Below, in pieces: positions 35,075-43,120 of a stretch of 64,000 bases of DNA. The notes under the pieces were generated by a model, which did not search any database, was not told the origin of the DNA, and saw nothing but the letters and a program-made list of their open reading frames with translations. Source of the DNA: Microseira sp003486305 (GTDB taxonomy: Bacteria; Cyanobacteriota; Cyanobacteriia; Cyanobacteriales; Aerosakkonemataceae); the NCBI GenBank assembly GCA_031969655.1, contig DALYJX010000007.1:12065-76064 (forward strand), given 5' to 3'. Each line of letters opens with the position of its first letter. The first letter of the stretch is position 1. A program made the position numbers and the translations under genes.

Positions 35075-36629
35075 TTAATTTTTATATCCTGTATTGCAGT
35101 ATGGATGCGTTATCTGTCCATTATCTAAAGTTCCCAATCCACCATCTTCTTTCCGCTGTATATGATCGATAGAAATTGAGTTTCTATGAATTAATCCGTT
35201 GCATATTTTACAGCGTGGTACACTCAGCAAAGCCTCTTTTATATAAATCTCACTCTTTTTATTTGTTTTGAATTCTTTTGTAGATGAAATAATTGACTGC
35301 TCTTTATTACGAACAGTTAAATAATTAAAATCATGGCTAGATATAATTTCGTTTATAGTGTCATCAATAGTTTTTCCTGCTTTTAAATGAATCAAAAATT
35401 GCTCGAAAAACTTCGATATGTGTTTGTAACTTTTCTGAACATCCCTATGTTTTTCATAAATCTGCTTAATTAAATAATCGTAATTTTGAAGAAAATATTC
35501 AAATTTTTCTCTAACCTCTATGAAATCATTAAACTTTTTTCTTTCATCTAGTTTCATGACAAAATCAACAACAGCAAAGAAAGAGACTGTTCTGTGTCGT
35601 CCATCTTGTGAATAGAAATATACAATCGGATGTAAGCCTAAAGACGATGGTTGATTGCTATTTAATTTATAGGCAATTTTTCTAACATTTTTTAAAAATT
35701 TTATTGTTGTTTCACCTGTAAGATCGTCATCAACTCCCCTATTGTTAAAATCTATTTTGTTAACAATATTTACAAAATCTAATATTAATGGTAAAGTTTG
35801 AGCAGAATACAATTTTCCCCCCACTGGTAGGTCTAGAGTTTTGATTGGAGTCTGCAACTTTGGTTCAAAAAGTATATCATTAATTTCTTTAGCTATTTCT
35901 TGAATTTGAGCTTGTATTTCCTTTGAAAACAATGACCAATATTTATGTCCTTTGCCGCTTCTTATTATTGCGCGTGCTGCAATGCTATTAGGTTTTTTCC
36001 TTGATTCAAGAAGTTTTAGCTCAGTTTTGTCAATTGGGGCAGCTTGTTGATTTATTTTGAAAAATGAATTTTCTGCTTTACTTGCATCACCTTCAACCCA
36101 TTGAAGCTGAATGGCTAATGCTGCTAAACTTTTTGCATATTTTACAATTTCTGGTTTAACTTTATCAGGGTGTGTGAGAGCTAATCTAAAATCCTCATAT
36201 GAGCCAACTTTTCTGTTTATCAGTTTTCGTGTTTCTTCAGCAATCTCTAGTTGTTCATCAGGAATTACACCGTCATAAAAATGTTTTGATATTTGTCCAT
36301 CACCGTAATCATCGTTGACCCAAGCAAACAATGCACTCAATCGATGACTTCCATCAATCACGAATAAGTATCCACTTGTATTTCGCCACAAAATGATTGC
36401 AGGTATCAAATCACCTTCGATAAAACTTTTGATTAATTCGCAAATTCTTTGGCTATCCCATTCATTAGTTTCTCTTTGGAAATCTGGTTTTCTGATATTT
36501 GAGTAAAAAAAATGAATCTTTTTTAAGATCTTCAATAGAAATTGTTTCTTTTTTCTTACCTGGATTTAGATTTTCTTCTACTTCAAAATCTTCTCGCTGA
36601 ATCAGAGCATCTAGATTAACTTTAGTCAT
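35075..36629 (-). pseudogene. DUF262/ParB-like HNH endonuclease gene, frameshifted in an A8 tract
   Basis: The main frame encodes 486 residues: an N-terminal DUF262/ParB-like domain (FQRETNEWDSQRICELIKSF, YLFVIDGSHRLSALFAW), a long helical middle, and a C-terminal HNH nuclease (CKICNGLIHRNSISIDHIQR, then GGLGTLDNGQITHPYCN). DUF262-HNH proteins act in DNA restriction such as GmrSD-type systems. A natural ATG with family-like start MTKVNLDALIQREDFEVEE lies at 36629, but the frame shifts by one base in an 8-base A tract (36505-36512); with seven A the two parts join as DSFFYSNIRKPDF. As read, only a TTG at 36535 opens the main frame. AT-rich, unlike its neighbours. Confidence 0.78.
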
Positions 36630-36754
36630 GATGTTTTTCTATACACTTAAATCAATTAGGTATCGGCTAAGCAGTGGTTGAACACAAGGCTGAGGACTTT
36701 TGCTCAAGGGGCGCGCCTATGCCAGGGACAGAAAAGGATATGGAGATTGCCCCT

Positions 36755-37015
36755 ATGACTCAGACTCTCTATCTCCAGGGCAGTGGTTTGTACGTTCAAA
36801 CCCCTAAGCTATAGAAAATCTCCTTTACCCTCAAGCACACCCAGGTACAAGCAAGGATTTCGGGGAACATATCGCAGGTGGAAGTTACCCAGAGCTTTAA
36901 AAATCTCTTCACAACCACCGTGAAAGCATTATACACCTTCCCATTGCCCGATGAAGTAGCCATCTATGATACTGATTCGCGCCTAAGCGATCGCAACCTC
37001 TATCTAAACTCATAA
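36755..37015 (+). pseudogene. VIT-domain protein fragment
   Basis: The frame from ATG 36755 reads MTQTLYLQGSGLYVQTPKL, a TAG stop, then KISFTLKHTQVQARISGN, ISQVEVTQSFKNLFTTTVKA and LYTFPLPDEVAIYD. This is the start of a VIT (vault protein inter-alpha-trypsin) domain as found in front of von Willebrand A domains in exported cyanobacterial proteins. Homology ends near 36975, and the VWA part is absent. It is a decayed gene start; the neighbouring HicA gene follows on the other strand. Confidence 0.72.
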
Positions 37016-37228
37016 CCCCTCCCACTGATCTATACTGATGTTGGCTTGACGTAAGATCCTAGCCAATAAACCTTTGCTAATATCTCCCTGATGTGGATTG
37101 GGGATTGTTAACTTCAATTCTGCTTTTACCATGTACTGATGCTTACCGCCAGGGTAAGGGCCTTCAAAACCCGCCTCTTTTAAGTAACGAACTAAATCCC
37201 ACCGATTAATTGCTCCGAATTGTGGCAT
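37010..37228 (-). CDS. hicA: HicA-family mRNA interferase toxin
   Basis: A 72-residue toxin with the double-stranded RNA-binding-like HicA fold. The pattern LVRYLKEAGFEGPYPGGKHQ carries the catalytic His in GGKHQYM, followed by LTIPNPHQGDISKGLLARIL. HicA cleaves mRNA when free. Its start overlaps the last base of the upstream hicB-like gene, so the two are co-translated. The order antitoxin then toxin is reversed from the classical hicAB but common in cyanobacteria. Confidence 0.9.
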   Translation of the reverse strand: MPQFGAINRWDLVRYLKEAGFEGPYPGGKHQYMVKAELKLTIPNPHQGDISKGLLARILRQANISIDQWEGL

Positions 37229-37470
37229 CAGGCAACCTCTTTTGTGAAATTCAGATCGATTCCGTCAAGAATGGGTAGAGTATGACCTAAGCGCAGCCCT
37301 AAAATAATCCATCCTTCTAGAGCATCTTGCAAGTCCTCGCGGCAAGTTTCCAGTGTTGCAGCATTTGCCCAAACACCTTGACACTCAGGAATTTCGCCAT
37401 AAAAAGTACCATCTTCAAGCAACTCGTAGGTTGCTTTCTGCATTGCTGTATGGATGTAATTGGTCAGCAT
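37228..37470 (-). CDS. hicB: HicB-family antitoxin
   Basis: An 80-residue protein of the HicB partial RNase H-like fold: ATYELLEDGTFYGEIPECQG, VWANAATLETCREDLQDALE, GWIILGLRLGHTLPILDG. It would bind and silence HicA. No separate DNA-binding domain is visible. Only one base is shared with hicA. It is one of three small toxin-antitoxin-like pairs in 33.8-44.3 kb. Confidence 0.9.
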   Translation of the reverse strand: MLTNYIHTAMQKATYELLEDGTFYGEIPECQGVWANAATLETCREDLQDALEGWIILGLRLGHTLPILDGIDLNFTKEVA

Positions 37471-37535
37471 TTTAGTCGTTTTTCCAACTGCATTTATTAT
37501 ATAGGTTAACGTAAGTTGCTAGTTATCTCAAACAG

Positions 37536-37622
37536 GCTGCTAATGGCTAATGGCTAACTGCAAGCTGTCAGGAAAAATGCTCAAATTAGCAATTAGCAAT
37601 TAGCAATTAGCAATTAGCAACA
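37536..37622. repeat. Heptamer repeat tract (AATTAGC)
   Basis: Units of AATTAGC (about five in a row near 37585-37622) with related GCTAATGGCTAA units upstream at 37540-37558, in opposite orientation, so the ends can pair. It belongs to a second heptamer class in the window (AATTAGC/CATTAGC) that also occurs at 14080-14160, 27660-27690 and 61219-61292. Confidence 0.85.
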
Positions 37623-37654
37623 CCCTAGTTTATAACTAGCAACTCGCGCTAAAA

Positions 37655-38461
37655 TCAACAAGTTTCTTCTATTGGGAAAACATCTCCCCTCAAATACGAA
37701 TCAAAATGTTTCTTAAAATACAGCGTACTCGTCATGTTTGGTTCATCGCTTTCTGAAGGAGCGAATTCATAAATCGGTAGTTTTTCCCTCACAAGATTGA
37801 CCAACTTTGGATGCAACTGCTCGAATAATTCTACCCTCGATATAGTTGTTTCAAACCTCAATCGTGCTGGATGACCATATCCTAACTTCATCCAAGGCAT
37901 CCAGGGACAATCTCTCGCCCATTTAGCGGGTGGAATATCTGCAACACCGGGTCGGCTAATATGGGAAGTAAAATACTCAACTCCCTGGAATTTTTCGCCA
38001 GGGCAATAGTCCAAGTATTGAGGATTTCCGGCTAAAGGATGCGGATATTCCAAGGGAATTTCTAGCACAGAGGTGAGATATGCTTGACCCGCAGGAATAA
38101 TAAATTTCTTTTCTTTAACAGCACCTTGTACAATTCGGTTAGCAATATGAACGACAGGTACGGTTTGACTTGCTTGAGGCGGCTGCCAATAATGCAGAAT
38201 TTCTTGCGTCCTCGTGTCGCAAAATAAACCGATTTCTCGATTGATCCGATACCCCACTTCGCCGGATTCGGGATCGGATTTGAGCAATACTTTGGTTGCG
38301 TTCATGCCAATAATCGAGAATAATTTCTCCTTGGGCTTGTCTGGTGATTCTTGCCACCAAACTTCGCCCGACCAATTGTAATAAAGCTGTGACCCATGAT
38401 TTTTTCTGTAAAAATCTAGGTTACTCAATTCATAATCTTCTGATATCATGTCAGGTTTCAT
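37655..38461 (-). CDS. DUF1838 family protein, N-terminus encoded by a MITE
   Basis: A 268-residue soluble protein: NWSGEVWWQESPDKPKEKLF, GYRINREIGLFCDTRTQEIL, VPVVHIANRIVQGAVKEKK, LEYPHPLAGNPQYLDYCPGE and WMPWMKLGYGHPARLRFETT. This matches the DUF1838 family as I know it, whose function is unknown. Both candidate start codons (38461 and 38449) and the first seven residues MKPDMIS lie within the terminal repeat of a TGATATCATGTC-type MITE, so the original start was probably removed or replaced by the insertion. Whether it is expressed is unknown. Confidence 0.72.
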   Translation of the reverse strand: MKPDMISEDYELSNLDFYRKNHGSQLYYNWSGEVWWQESPDKPKEKLFSIIGMNATKVLLKSDPESGEVGYRINREIGLFCDTRTQEILHYWQPPQASQTVPVVHIANRIVQGAVKEKKFIIPAGQAYLTSVLEIPLEYPHPLAGNPQYLDYCPGEKFQGVEYFTSHISRPGVADIPPAKWARDCPWMPWMKLGYGHPARLRFETTISRVELFEQLHPKLVNLVREKLPIYEFAPSESDEPNMTSTLYFKKHFDSYLRGDVFPIEETC

Positions 38462-38555
38462 CGGTAGCGTAAGCCGGGGCGGGTTTATTTATCCTTGGCG
38501 CTGCGATCAAAGATATCTCGTAAAACCCGCCCCTACATTATCAAAAATTATATAC
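38441..38555. mobile_element. TGATATCATGTC-type MITE, copy E (at the DUF1838 start)
   Basis: Begins TGATATCATGTCAGG, then TTCATCGGTAGCGTAAGCCG as in copy B, with the internal hairpin GGGGCGGGTTTAT facing TAAAACCCGCCCCTAC. The right end (after about 38540) has decayed. It provides the 5' end of the gene at 37655-38461. Confidence 0.75.
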
Positions 38556-38561
38556 AATTCC

Positions 38562-39230
38562 TCACCGTTCCCATTCAACCATCACAGATTTGATTTCGCG
38601 ATCGCTATATGCAGCAAGTGTGGCTGAGGTGTGGTTACCAGACCAACGAATGCCAATGAGATGATACTGATATTGCTCTCCATACTTGGCTCTAGCTAGC
38701 TCAATTGCTTTAGCGGCTGCATCGCCGTTGAGGGTAAAGTGCCAGGTAACGGTGAAGAAAATGACAACAGCAATTCCGATACCGAAAGCAAACTTAGGCG
38801 GGGAGGTGGGGTAGCCAGCGCTCTGGAGAGCCGCAACAACTGATGGGGAGCGTAGTTGACGGTAAATCCAGGCAAGAAGTACAGTGGACACGACAGCGAT
38901 CGCCAATGATATAACTGTATCAACTAGCCTAAATTTGAACTCCGCAACCCACAACCCAGGTGGATTCACGAAGGGAAGCAGCAGTAAGTTAGCTCCTATG
39001 AAGCTAAGCATAAAAGCAGAGAAACCAGTTATATAATGCGCTACTTTGAGATTACCGCGTATTAGTAAGATGCCTATTACGACAGTGAGGATGTTGAAGT
39101 TGGATGAGTAGTTAAGGTTGTTGATCGTGCAATATACCCACAAAGCAATGTCGATCGCACCCACTGCAACTAAAACTGCCCCGGCTTTTTTTAGTATTGC
39201 GCGGTAATTATTCATCTGACTGAATTCCAT
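38562..39230 (-). CDS. Hypothetical five-helix membrane protein
   Basis: A 222-residue protein with about five hydrophobic segments (AGAVLVAVGAIDIALWVYCT, FNILTVVIGILLIRG, YITGFSAFMLSFIGANLLLL, VISLAIAVVSTVLLAWIYR, FAFGIGIAVVIFFTVTWHF) and a soluble C-terminal domain (ELARAKYGEQYQYHLIGIRW, ATLAAYSDREIKSVMVEW). The start may be 39230 or the second Met at 39215. I do not recognise the family. It is followed by a MITE on its downstream side. Confidence 0.68.
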   Translation of the reverse strand: MEFSQMNNYRAILKKAGAVLVAVGAIDIALWVYCTINNLNYSSNFNILTVVIGILLIRGNLKVAHYITGFSAFMLSFIGANLLLLPFVNPPGLWVAEFKFRLVDTVISLAIAVVSTVLLAWIYRQLRSPSVVAALQSAGYPTSPPKFAFGIGIAVVIFFTVTWHFTLNGDAAAKAIELARAKYGEQYQYHLIGIRWSGNHTSATLAAYSDREIKSVMVEWER

Positions 39231-39249
39231 CCATTTTCAGAGCATACTC

Positions 39250-39855
39250 CTAGTTATTAAACCCCCTCGTTCCTACGAATGTCAGGCTATATTTATTGCC
39301 AGAGAAAAAATTTTTTTGTTGATTATCATCGATTTTTTCCTCAATAAACCAACGCCAAACTACTCGTTTTATATTTTCATATCCACCTGTAATAGCTGAG
39401 ACAACGAGGAGTTCTCCTGCTTGATTGGTAAACTCAAACCGACAAGGCCCTAATCCGGTTCCAGAACAAGATTTAACTTCGTAATACCCAAAATCAAATA
39501 ACTCTTTGACAGAAGGATCTCTAAGGTCAGGTGGTTCGCCGAGTAAGTGGGGTTGCCAACCTTGTTGGATCAGAAGTTTTCTGGCTTCTAGATATTCCAT
39601 TCCTTCTTCAAGACCAAACCGATCGGCAGGATTGGGAGAATTGTTATTCTGGACATTGATAGTTGAACTGTTTTGTTGTTGCTTGAATTGAACAGTTAGA
39701 CTGGGAGTATTGATACTTTGACTGTTTTTACCTTGCTGCACGTTAGAAGTCGCAAGGCTTGTACATCCAGGTGCGATTATCCCAACTAAACCTGCGAGAA
39801 TAACTGTTGTAATTCTAGACGAACCAAATCCCCAGTTTTTTGACATCATAATCAT
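39250..39855 (-). CDS. Putative lipoprotein
   Basis: A 201-residue protein. The N-terminal segment has a hydrophobic stretch and a lipobox-like LVGIIAPGC, which would be lipid-modified at Cys and anchored in the membrane. The mature part starts with a Ser/Asn/Gln-rich linker (VQQGKNSQSINTPSL, FKQQQNSSTINVQNNNSPN) and then a compact domain (GMEYLEARKLLIQQGWQPHL, LFDFGYYEVKSCSGTGLGPC, FEFTNQAGELLVVSAI). AAAGG lies 5 bases before the ATG at 39855, which decides this start over one at 39876. Function unknown. Confidence 0.72.
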   Translation of the reverse strand: MIMMSKNWGFGSSRITTVILAGLVGIIAPGCTSLATSNVQQGKNSQSINTPSLTVQFKQQQNSSTINVQNNNSPNPADRFGLEEGMEYLEARKLLIQQGWQPHLLGEPPDLRDPSVKELFDFGYYEVKSCSGTGLGPCRFEFTNQAGELLVVSAITGGYENIKRVVWRWFIEEKIDDNQQKNFFSGNKYSLTFVGTRGFNN

Positions 39856-40098
39856 ACAAACCTTTAGTAACGACAATCGCTGCGCCTAATTGTGTGGGCA
39901 AGTGATAATGCATCCTTGGGGCCATATTGATAGTAAATCTTCTCGCACCCAACCTGTTGCATTACTGGGGAATTTGACGCGGTGCCAACGATATCCTTGG
40001 AACTCTTGGGACGACTCCTCTACTGTAACCAAATCGCCCGGAACTCCGTAGTGTAAAATGTTTCTGTCTAAGCCAGGAGCTGAGCGCACGTTAATTGT

Positions 40099-40136
40099 AT
40101 CGCCGCGTTCGCGAAGCGTGCCGGAGGCATATCGCC
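40099..40136. repeat. 32-bp small dispersed repeat insertion in the SH3b gene
   Basis: The 6-base word ATCGCC occurs at both ends (40099-40104 and 40131-40136). Between them lies GCGTTCGCGAAGCGTGCCGG, ending AGGCAT. Deleting 32 bases, one copy of the word included, restores the frame. The sequence resembles a small dispersed repeat with related pieces at 34360-34380. Confidence 0.85.
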
Positions 40137-40330
40137 TACCAACGTTGCATAACGGTTCTGGCTTGGCTCAAATCTGGCTAAATTGCTGACTACCCAGCCT
40201 TCTGCTCTGCCTTGTACCTGCGATTGGCTAACGCCAGCGCTTCGCGATCGCACATAGTACCAATAGCCATCATTCGCTAGCCTAATATTCAAAACCTCCA
40301 CATTGGAGTTGCGAGGTAATACTCTCGATA

Positions 40331-40443
40331 CAGCGGATTGCAAGTGAGTGAGGTACACCTTCGTTTGTGTAGAGGCACCCTTAAGGGTGCCTCTACACAA
40401 ACTTGCGCGAAAACGCTGTACCTCAAGCGGCTGCAAGCCGCTG
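40331..40443. mobile_element. TA-flanked palindromic MITE-like element, copy 2 (in the SH3b gene)
   Basis: A 113-bp element between TA dinucleotides (40329-40330 and 40444-40445). Ends CAGCGGATTGC and GCAAGCCGCTG are inverted repeats; internal GTGAGGTACACCTTCG and GCGTACAGCG-type arms surround a central palindrome AGGCACCCTTAAGGGTGCCT. The core differs from the GGCAGC cores of other copies but is still perfectly self-complementary. Confidence 0.92.
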
Positions 40444-40745
40444 TATGCTGTCTGTCAAAGATGGACCCGTTCGCAGATTGCTATCGTTGATCAATGTCGC
40501 TGGACGAGCGATCGCAGGTAATGCGTAAGCCATCAAAGCTGCAAAACTCAACAACCCCACCGCAAACTTTGTCATCAAGCTCATGACTTCTCCAGAAAAC
40601 AGTCGATAAATTGTCGCTCTCATTAAGGACTCACATCATCAACACCTGTTTACGGAAAATTAGCCAAATTAAACCAGAAAGCGGAGATGCTAAGATCTGT
40701 GGGAGTATCAAAGCGGATAAAAATGCCAGGTTTCAATCCCTAAAC

Positions 40746-41423
40746 TTACGCCGCTGCACTCTCGAAATGCTCAAGAATGGAAGGAATTTCATTGAGGTTG
40801 TCGATGATTGCATCTGCCTCTATAGCCTCCAGCCAGTGCGAACTTCGTTTCCAAATTGCCTTCATTTTTGCACTCTTAGCTCCCAGGATATCCACTTCGG
40901 GATGATCCCCAATAAACACGCTCTCCTGGACTGTGACTCCCAATCGATTCGCGGCTCTGTGAAAAATTTCTGATTCCGGTTTTCTGATTTGCTCAACTTC
41001 AGAAATCAGGATGACATCAAAGTATTCTCGAATCCCTAACCCTTGAATCGAACGGTTTTGAAACTGCCCTAAACCATTACTCACAATGCCTAACAAGTAG
41101 CCTTGCTGTTTCAACACGCTCAACATCTCCAAGAGAAAAGGAAACGGAACACAATGAAACTGAAACTGTGTCTCGTAATCCTCAAGCAATGCCTGCCAAC
41201 TCATTCCCCCAATTTCAAATTCTGCAACCAGAGCTTGATAAACCTTATCTTTCCAAACATGACCACGACAGTCTAATTCGATGAATCTGGTCACATAATC
41301 CGTTTTAGGAATGTGGTTTAAGTCAGCGATGAGCCTGTCATACTGGCCTGCGATGAACTGTTCAACTGATGCGTCGCGATCGAGCAGCGTTCCATCTAAA
41401 TCGAAAAGAACTGACTTAACCAT
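40746..41423 (-). CDS. HAD-superfamily hydrolase (phosphatase-like)
   Basis: A 225-residue haloacid-dehalogenase-type hydrolase. Motif I is VLFDLDGTLLDRDAS (nucleophile Asp and its +2 Asp), motif II IVSNGL, motif III the Lys in IRKPESEIF, motif IV FIGDHPEVDILGAKSA. A helical cap (residues about 20-90) of the C1 type is present. It resembles YjjG/phosphoglycolate phosphatase-like subgroups; the substrate is not clear. It is followed on the same strand by a GNAT gene upstream (41442), with a gap of only 18 bases, so the two are probably co-transcribed. Confidence 0.9.
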   Translation of the reverse strand: MVKSVLFDLDGTLLDRDASVEQFIAGQYDRLIADLNHIPKTDYVTRFIELDCRGHVWKDKVYQALVAEFEIGGMSWQALLEDYETQFQFHCVPFPFLLEMLSVLKQQGYLLGIVSNGLGQFQNRSIQGLGIREYFDVILISEVEQIRKPESEIFHRAANRLGVTVQESVFIGDHPEVDILGAKSAKMKAIWKRSSHWLEAIEADAIIDNLNEIPSILEHFESAAA

Positions 41424-41441
41424 CTTTCATCTTCTTTGTGT

Positions 41442-41933
41442 CTATAGCTTTTTGAAGTATCTGGCAATGGGTAGTAAATCAAAACCCGCCTTTTCATAAG
41501 TACGACGTGCCGGAGAGTGACCGGGATCTCCACCTGTCTCGACCATAGCAACAGACATCCCGGCATCTTTCATCCAGTCAAACGCGAAATTTATCAAAGC
41601 AGTTCCGATGCCACGACGTTGATAATCTGGATCGACGGCAATCATGTAGATTTCGCCCATCTTACTATCAGGATGAAGTCTTACCGCTACAAAGCCAACT
41701 GTTGAGGCATCTTCTATCGCCACCCAAACGTGTGTGTCTTCGTCAGCGCACACGTCCTCAACCGCCTTTTGTTGGTTGACGCGCCAATCATCGGGATAGA
41801 ATTCGCGATAGACATCGGGATTCATGATGCTTTGAATCGAATCAAAGACGGGCGCCCACGCGCGCAGCGACAGGCGAATGACTGCATCGAGGTGGTTAGT
41901 ATTGTACGGTTGAATTTGCATCGCCATGTCCAC
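41442..41933 (-). CDS. GNAT-family N-acetyltransferase
   Basis: A 163-residue acetyl-CoA-dependent acyltransferase. The fold opens IQPYNTNHLDAVIRLSLRAW; the beta4 strand and pyrophosphate loop are EIYMIAVDPDYQRRGIGTAL, with the Q/R-x-x-G-x-G/A motif visible. The C-terminal ARRTYEKAGFDLLPIARYF is characteristic. Substrate unknown. It lies in the same orientation as the HAD gene and the Rieske gene. Confidence 0.88.
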   Translation of the reverse strand: MDMAMQIQPYNTNHLDAVIRLSLRAWAPVFDSIQSIMNPDVYREFYPDDWRVNQQKAVEDVCADEDTHVWVAIEDASTVGFVAVRLHPDSKMGEIYMIAVDPDYQRRGIGTALINFAFDWMKDAGMSVAMVETGGDPGHSPARRTYEKAGFDLLPIARYFKKL

Positions 41934-41973
41934 TCTTTATAAGTTTGGTTGATTACTTAATGGTAAATCTGCC

Positions 41974-42984
41974 TCACTCCTCTTTGCGGCGATCGCGCAA
42001 TGATAAATTTGGTTCGACTACTGTGGGAAAATTATCAAAATTACGCCTTACCCAATCCATTCCCACTTCATTGTTCAACTTTATCCGCTGTGGTGTATTG
42101 GCGTAAATATTACTCAAAATCTTTGCGTCTTGCTCTACGACCACATCAATCAACTTCAGCAAATTGCGTTTGATTAAGTGTGCGATCGCAGAATGCGCCT
42201 TCATATACATCAACACAAATACGCGAGATCGATCCTCGGCTTCTGGCAGGTAGAAATGGCATTCCTTCAAGCTCAACAATTTATCTTCACCATGCAGCAA
42301 TCCCATGAACGGGAAAAAGTTTTCTAGGTGTGCTTCCAGCACTTTTGGCATCGCCAGTTGACCGGGGTTTTTCAGAATGTCGCGCCACTTAGGTTGCTTC
42401 CTAGGTTGCGACAAGTAAGCATGAGAATGTAACCCTTCGTCGATAAACTGTTTCACCTGCACCTCTTCGATTTCAAATAATTCTCGATGAGTGCCGTTTT
42501 GATGGTTGTAATCGTGCATATTCAACAGTAAACTTAGAATATCTGTTGGCAGGCTGCGTTCTCCCGTTACTCCAATAAATTCATACTCTGCCGCAATTTC
42601 ATTCATAATCGAGGGAATAGGAATTTTCGCTTCATATCCACCATAAGACCAAATAAAATCTCCCTGAACGATCAACTCTAATGGTTGCAAAAGCGATTTG
42701 GTTTGTTTATTGGAACCGGGTAGAACTGTGCAACCCGAACGAGCGAATTCTAACGCATGAAACGGACAGGAGATCGCACTACTGCCATCGGGTTTCTTCA
42801 CACACCAACCCTCCGACAGCATTGCCCCCATATGAGGACAAGCATTCGGCAAGGCGCTAATCGTGCCATGACTGTCTTGCCAAAGCACATAATCGTTACC
42901 CAATAGCGAAACTTTCATCGGCTGATTCGGCTTCAGCATGGAACGATGTGCCAAGAGCCACGGTGCGCCTTGCAATTGCTTCAT
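41974..42984 (-). CDS. Rieske [2Fe-2S] ring-hydroxylating oxygenase-like protein
   Basis: A 336-residue oxygenase. The Rieske ligands are in NACPHMGAML (C-x-H) and SCPFHALEF (C-x2-H), about residues 48-80. The mononuclear iron segment is LLLNMHDYNHQNGTH, with the bridging Asp and His residues. The C-terminal half is all-helical/beta as in the PaO/chlorophyllide-oxygenase-like families (HSAIAHLIKRNLLKLIDVVV). The substrate is unknown. A nearly perfect 24-bp palindrome (42998-43021) lies 14 bases upstream and a TetR gene is divergent, so this oxygenase is probably repressed by that regulator. Confidence 0.88.
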   Translation of the reverse strand: MKQLQGAPWLLAHRSMLKPNQPMKVSLLGNDYVLWQDSHGTISALPNACPHMGAMLSEGWCVKKPDGSSAISCPFHALEFARSGCTVLPGSNKQTKSLLQPLELIVQGDFIWSYGGYEAKIPIPSIMNEIAAEYEFIGVTGERSLPTDILSLLLNMHDYNHQNGTHRELFEIEEVQVKQFIDEGLHSHAYLSQPRKQPKWRDILKNPGQLAMPKVLEAHLENFFPFMGLLHGEDKLLSLKECHFYLPEAEDRSRVFVLMYMKAHSAIAHLIKRNLLKLIDVVVEQDAKILSNIYANTPQRIKLNNEVGMDWVRRNFDNFPTVVEPNLSLRDRRKEE

Positions 42985-42997
42985 AACCGCGAAAAAT

Positions 42998-43021
42998 AAC
43001 TTACTAATTAATCAGTAAGTT
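42998..43021. promoter_or_regulatory. TetR-type operator palindrome
   Basis: Arms AACTTACT (42998-43005) and AGTAAGTT (43014-43021) flank AATTAATC; the 24-bp site is a perfect palindrome except for one pair of positions. It lies between the divergent Rieske and TetR genes, 14 bases before the Rieske start. This is the classic arrangement for a TetR repressor and its target. Confidence 0.8.
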
Positions 43022-43120
43022 TATCAATTCAGTTTCGCTCTGTCAATATAATTGATTGAATATCTTCAGATTCAGTAGCTTTTTGGTAGGATAGGAAGGC
43101 AAACAATGAGTTAAGATGCC

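Larger units (their letters stand above)
39886..40584 (-). pseudogene. Exported two-SH3b-domain protein, broken by two repeat insertions
   Basis: The start MSLMTKFAVGLLSFAALMAY is a signal peptide; SNLRTGPSLTDSI begins an SH3b domain. The frame is then broken by a 113-bp TA-flanked element (40331-40443). Removing it plus one TA joins TDSI to SRVLPRNSNVEVLNI in frame. A 32-bp insertion with an ATCGCC direct repeat (40099-40136) breaks it again; removing it joins RYATLVG to DTINVRSAPGLD, the start of a second SH3b domain (GVPGDLVTVEES, WHRVKFPSNATGWVRED). SH3b proteins of this type bind peptidoglycan or cell-wall components. Both breaks shift the frame, so the gene is now dead. Confidence 0.93.

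Noticed and set aside
36640..36760. Possible small RNA or promoter between the HNH gene and the VIT fragment
   Set aside because: No hairpin plus T-run and no clear promoter elements; too little to support a feature.
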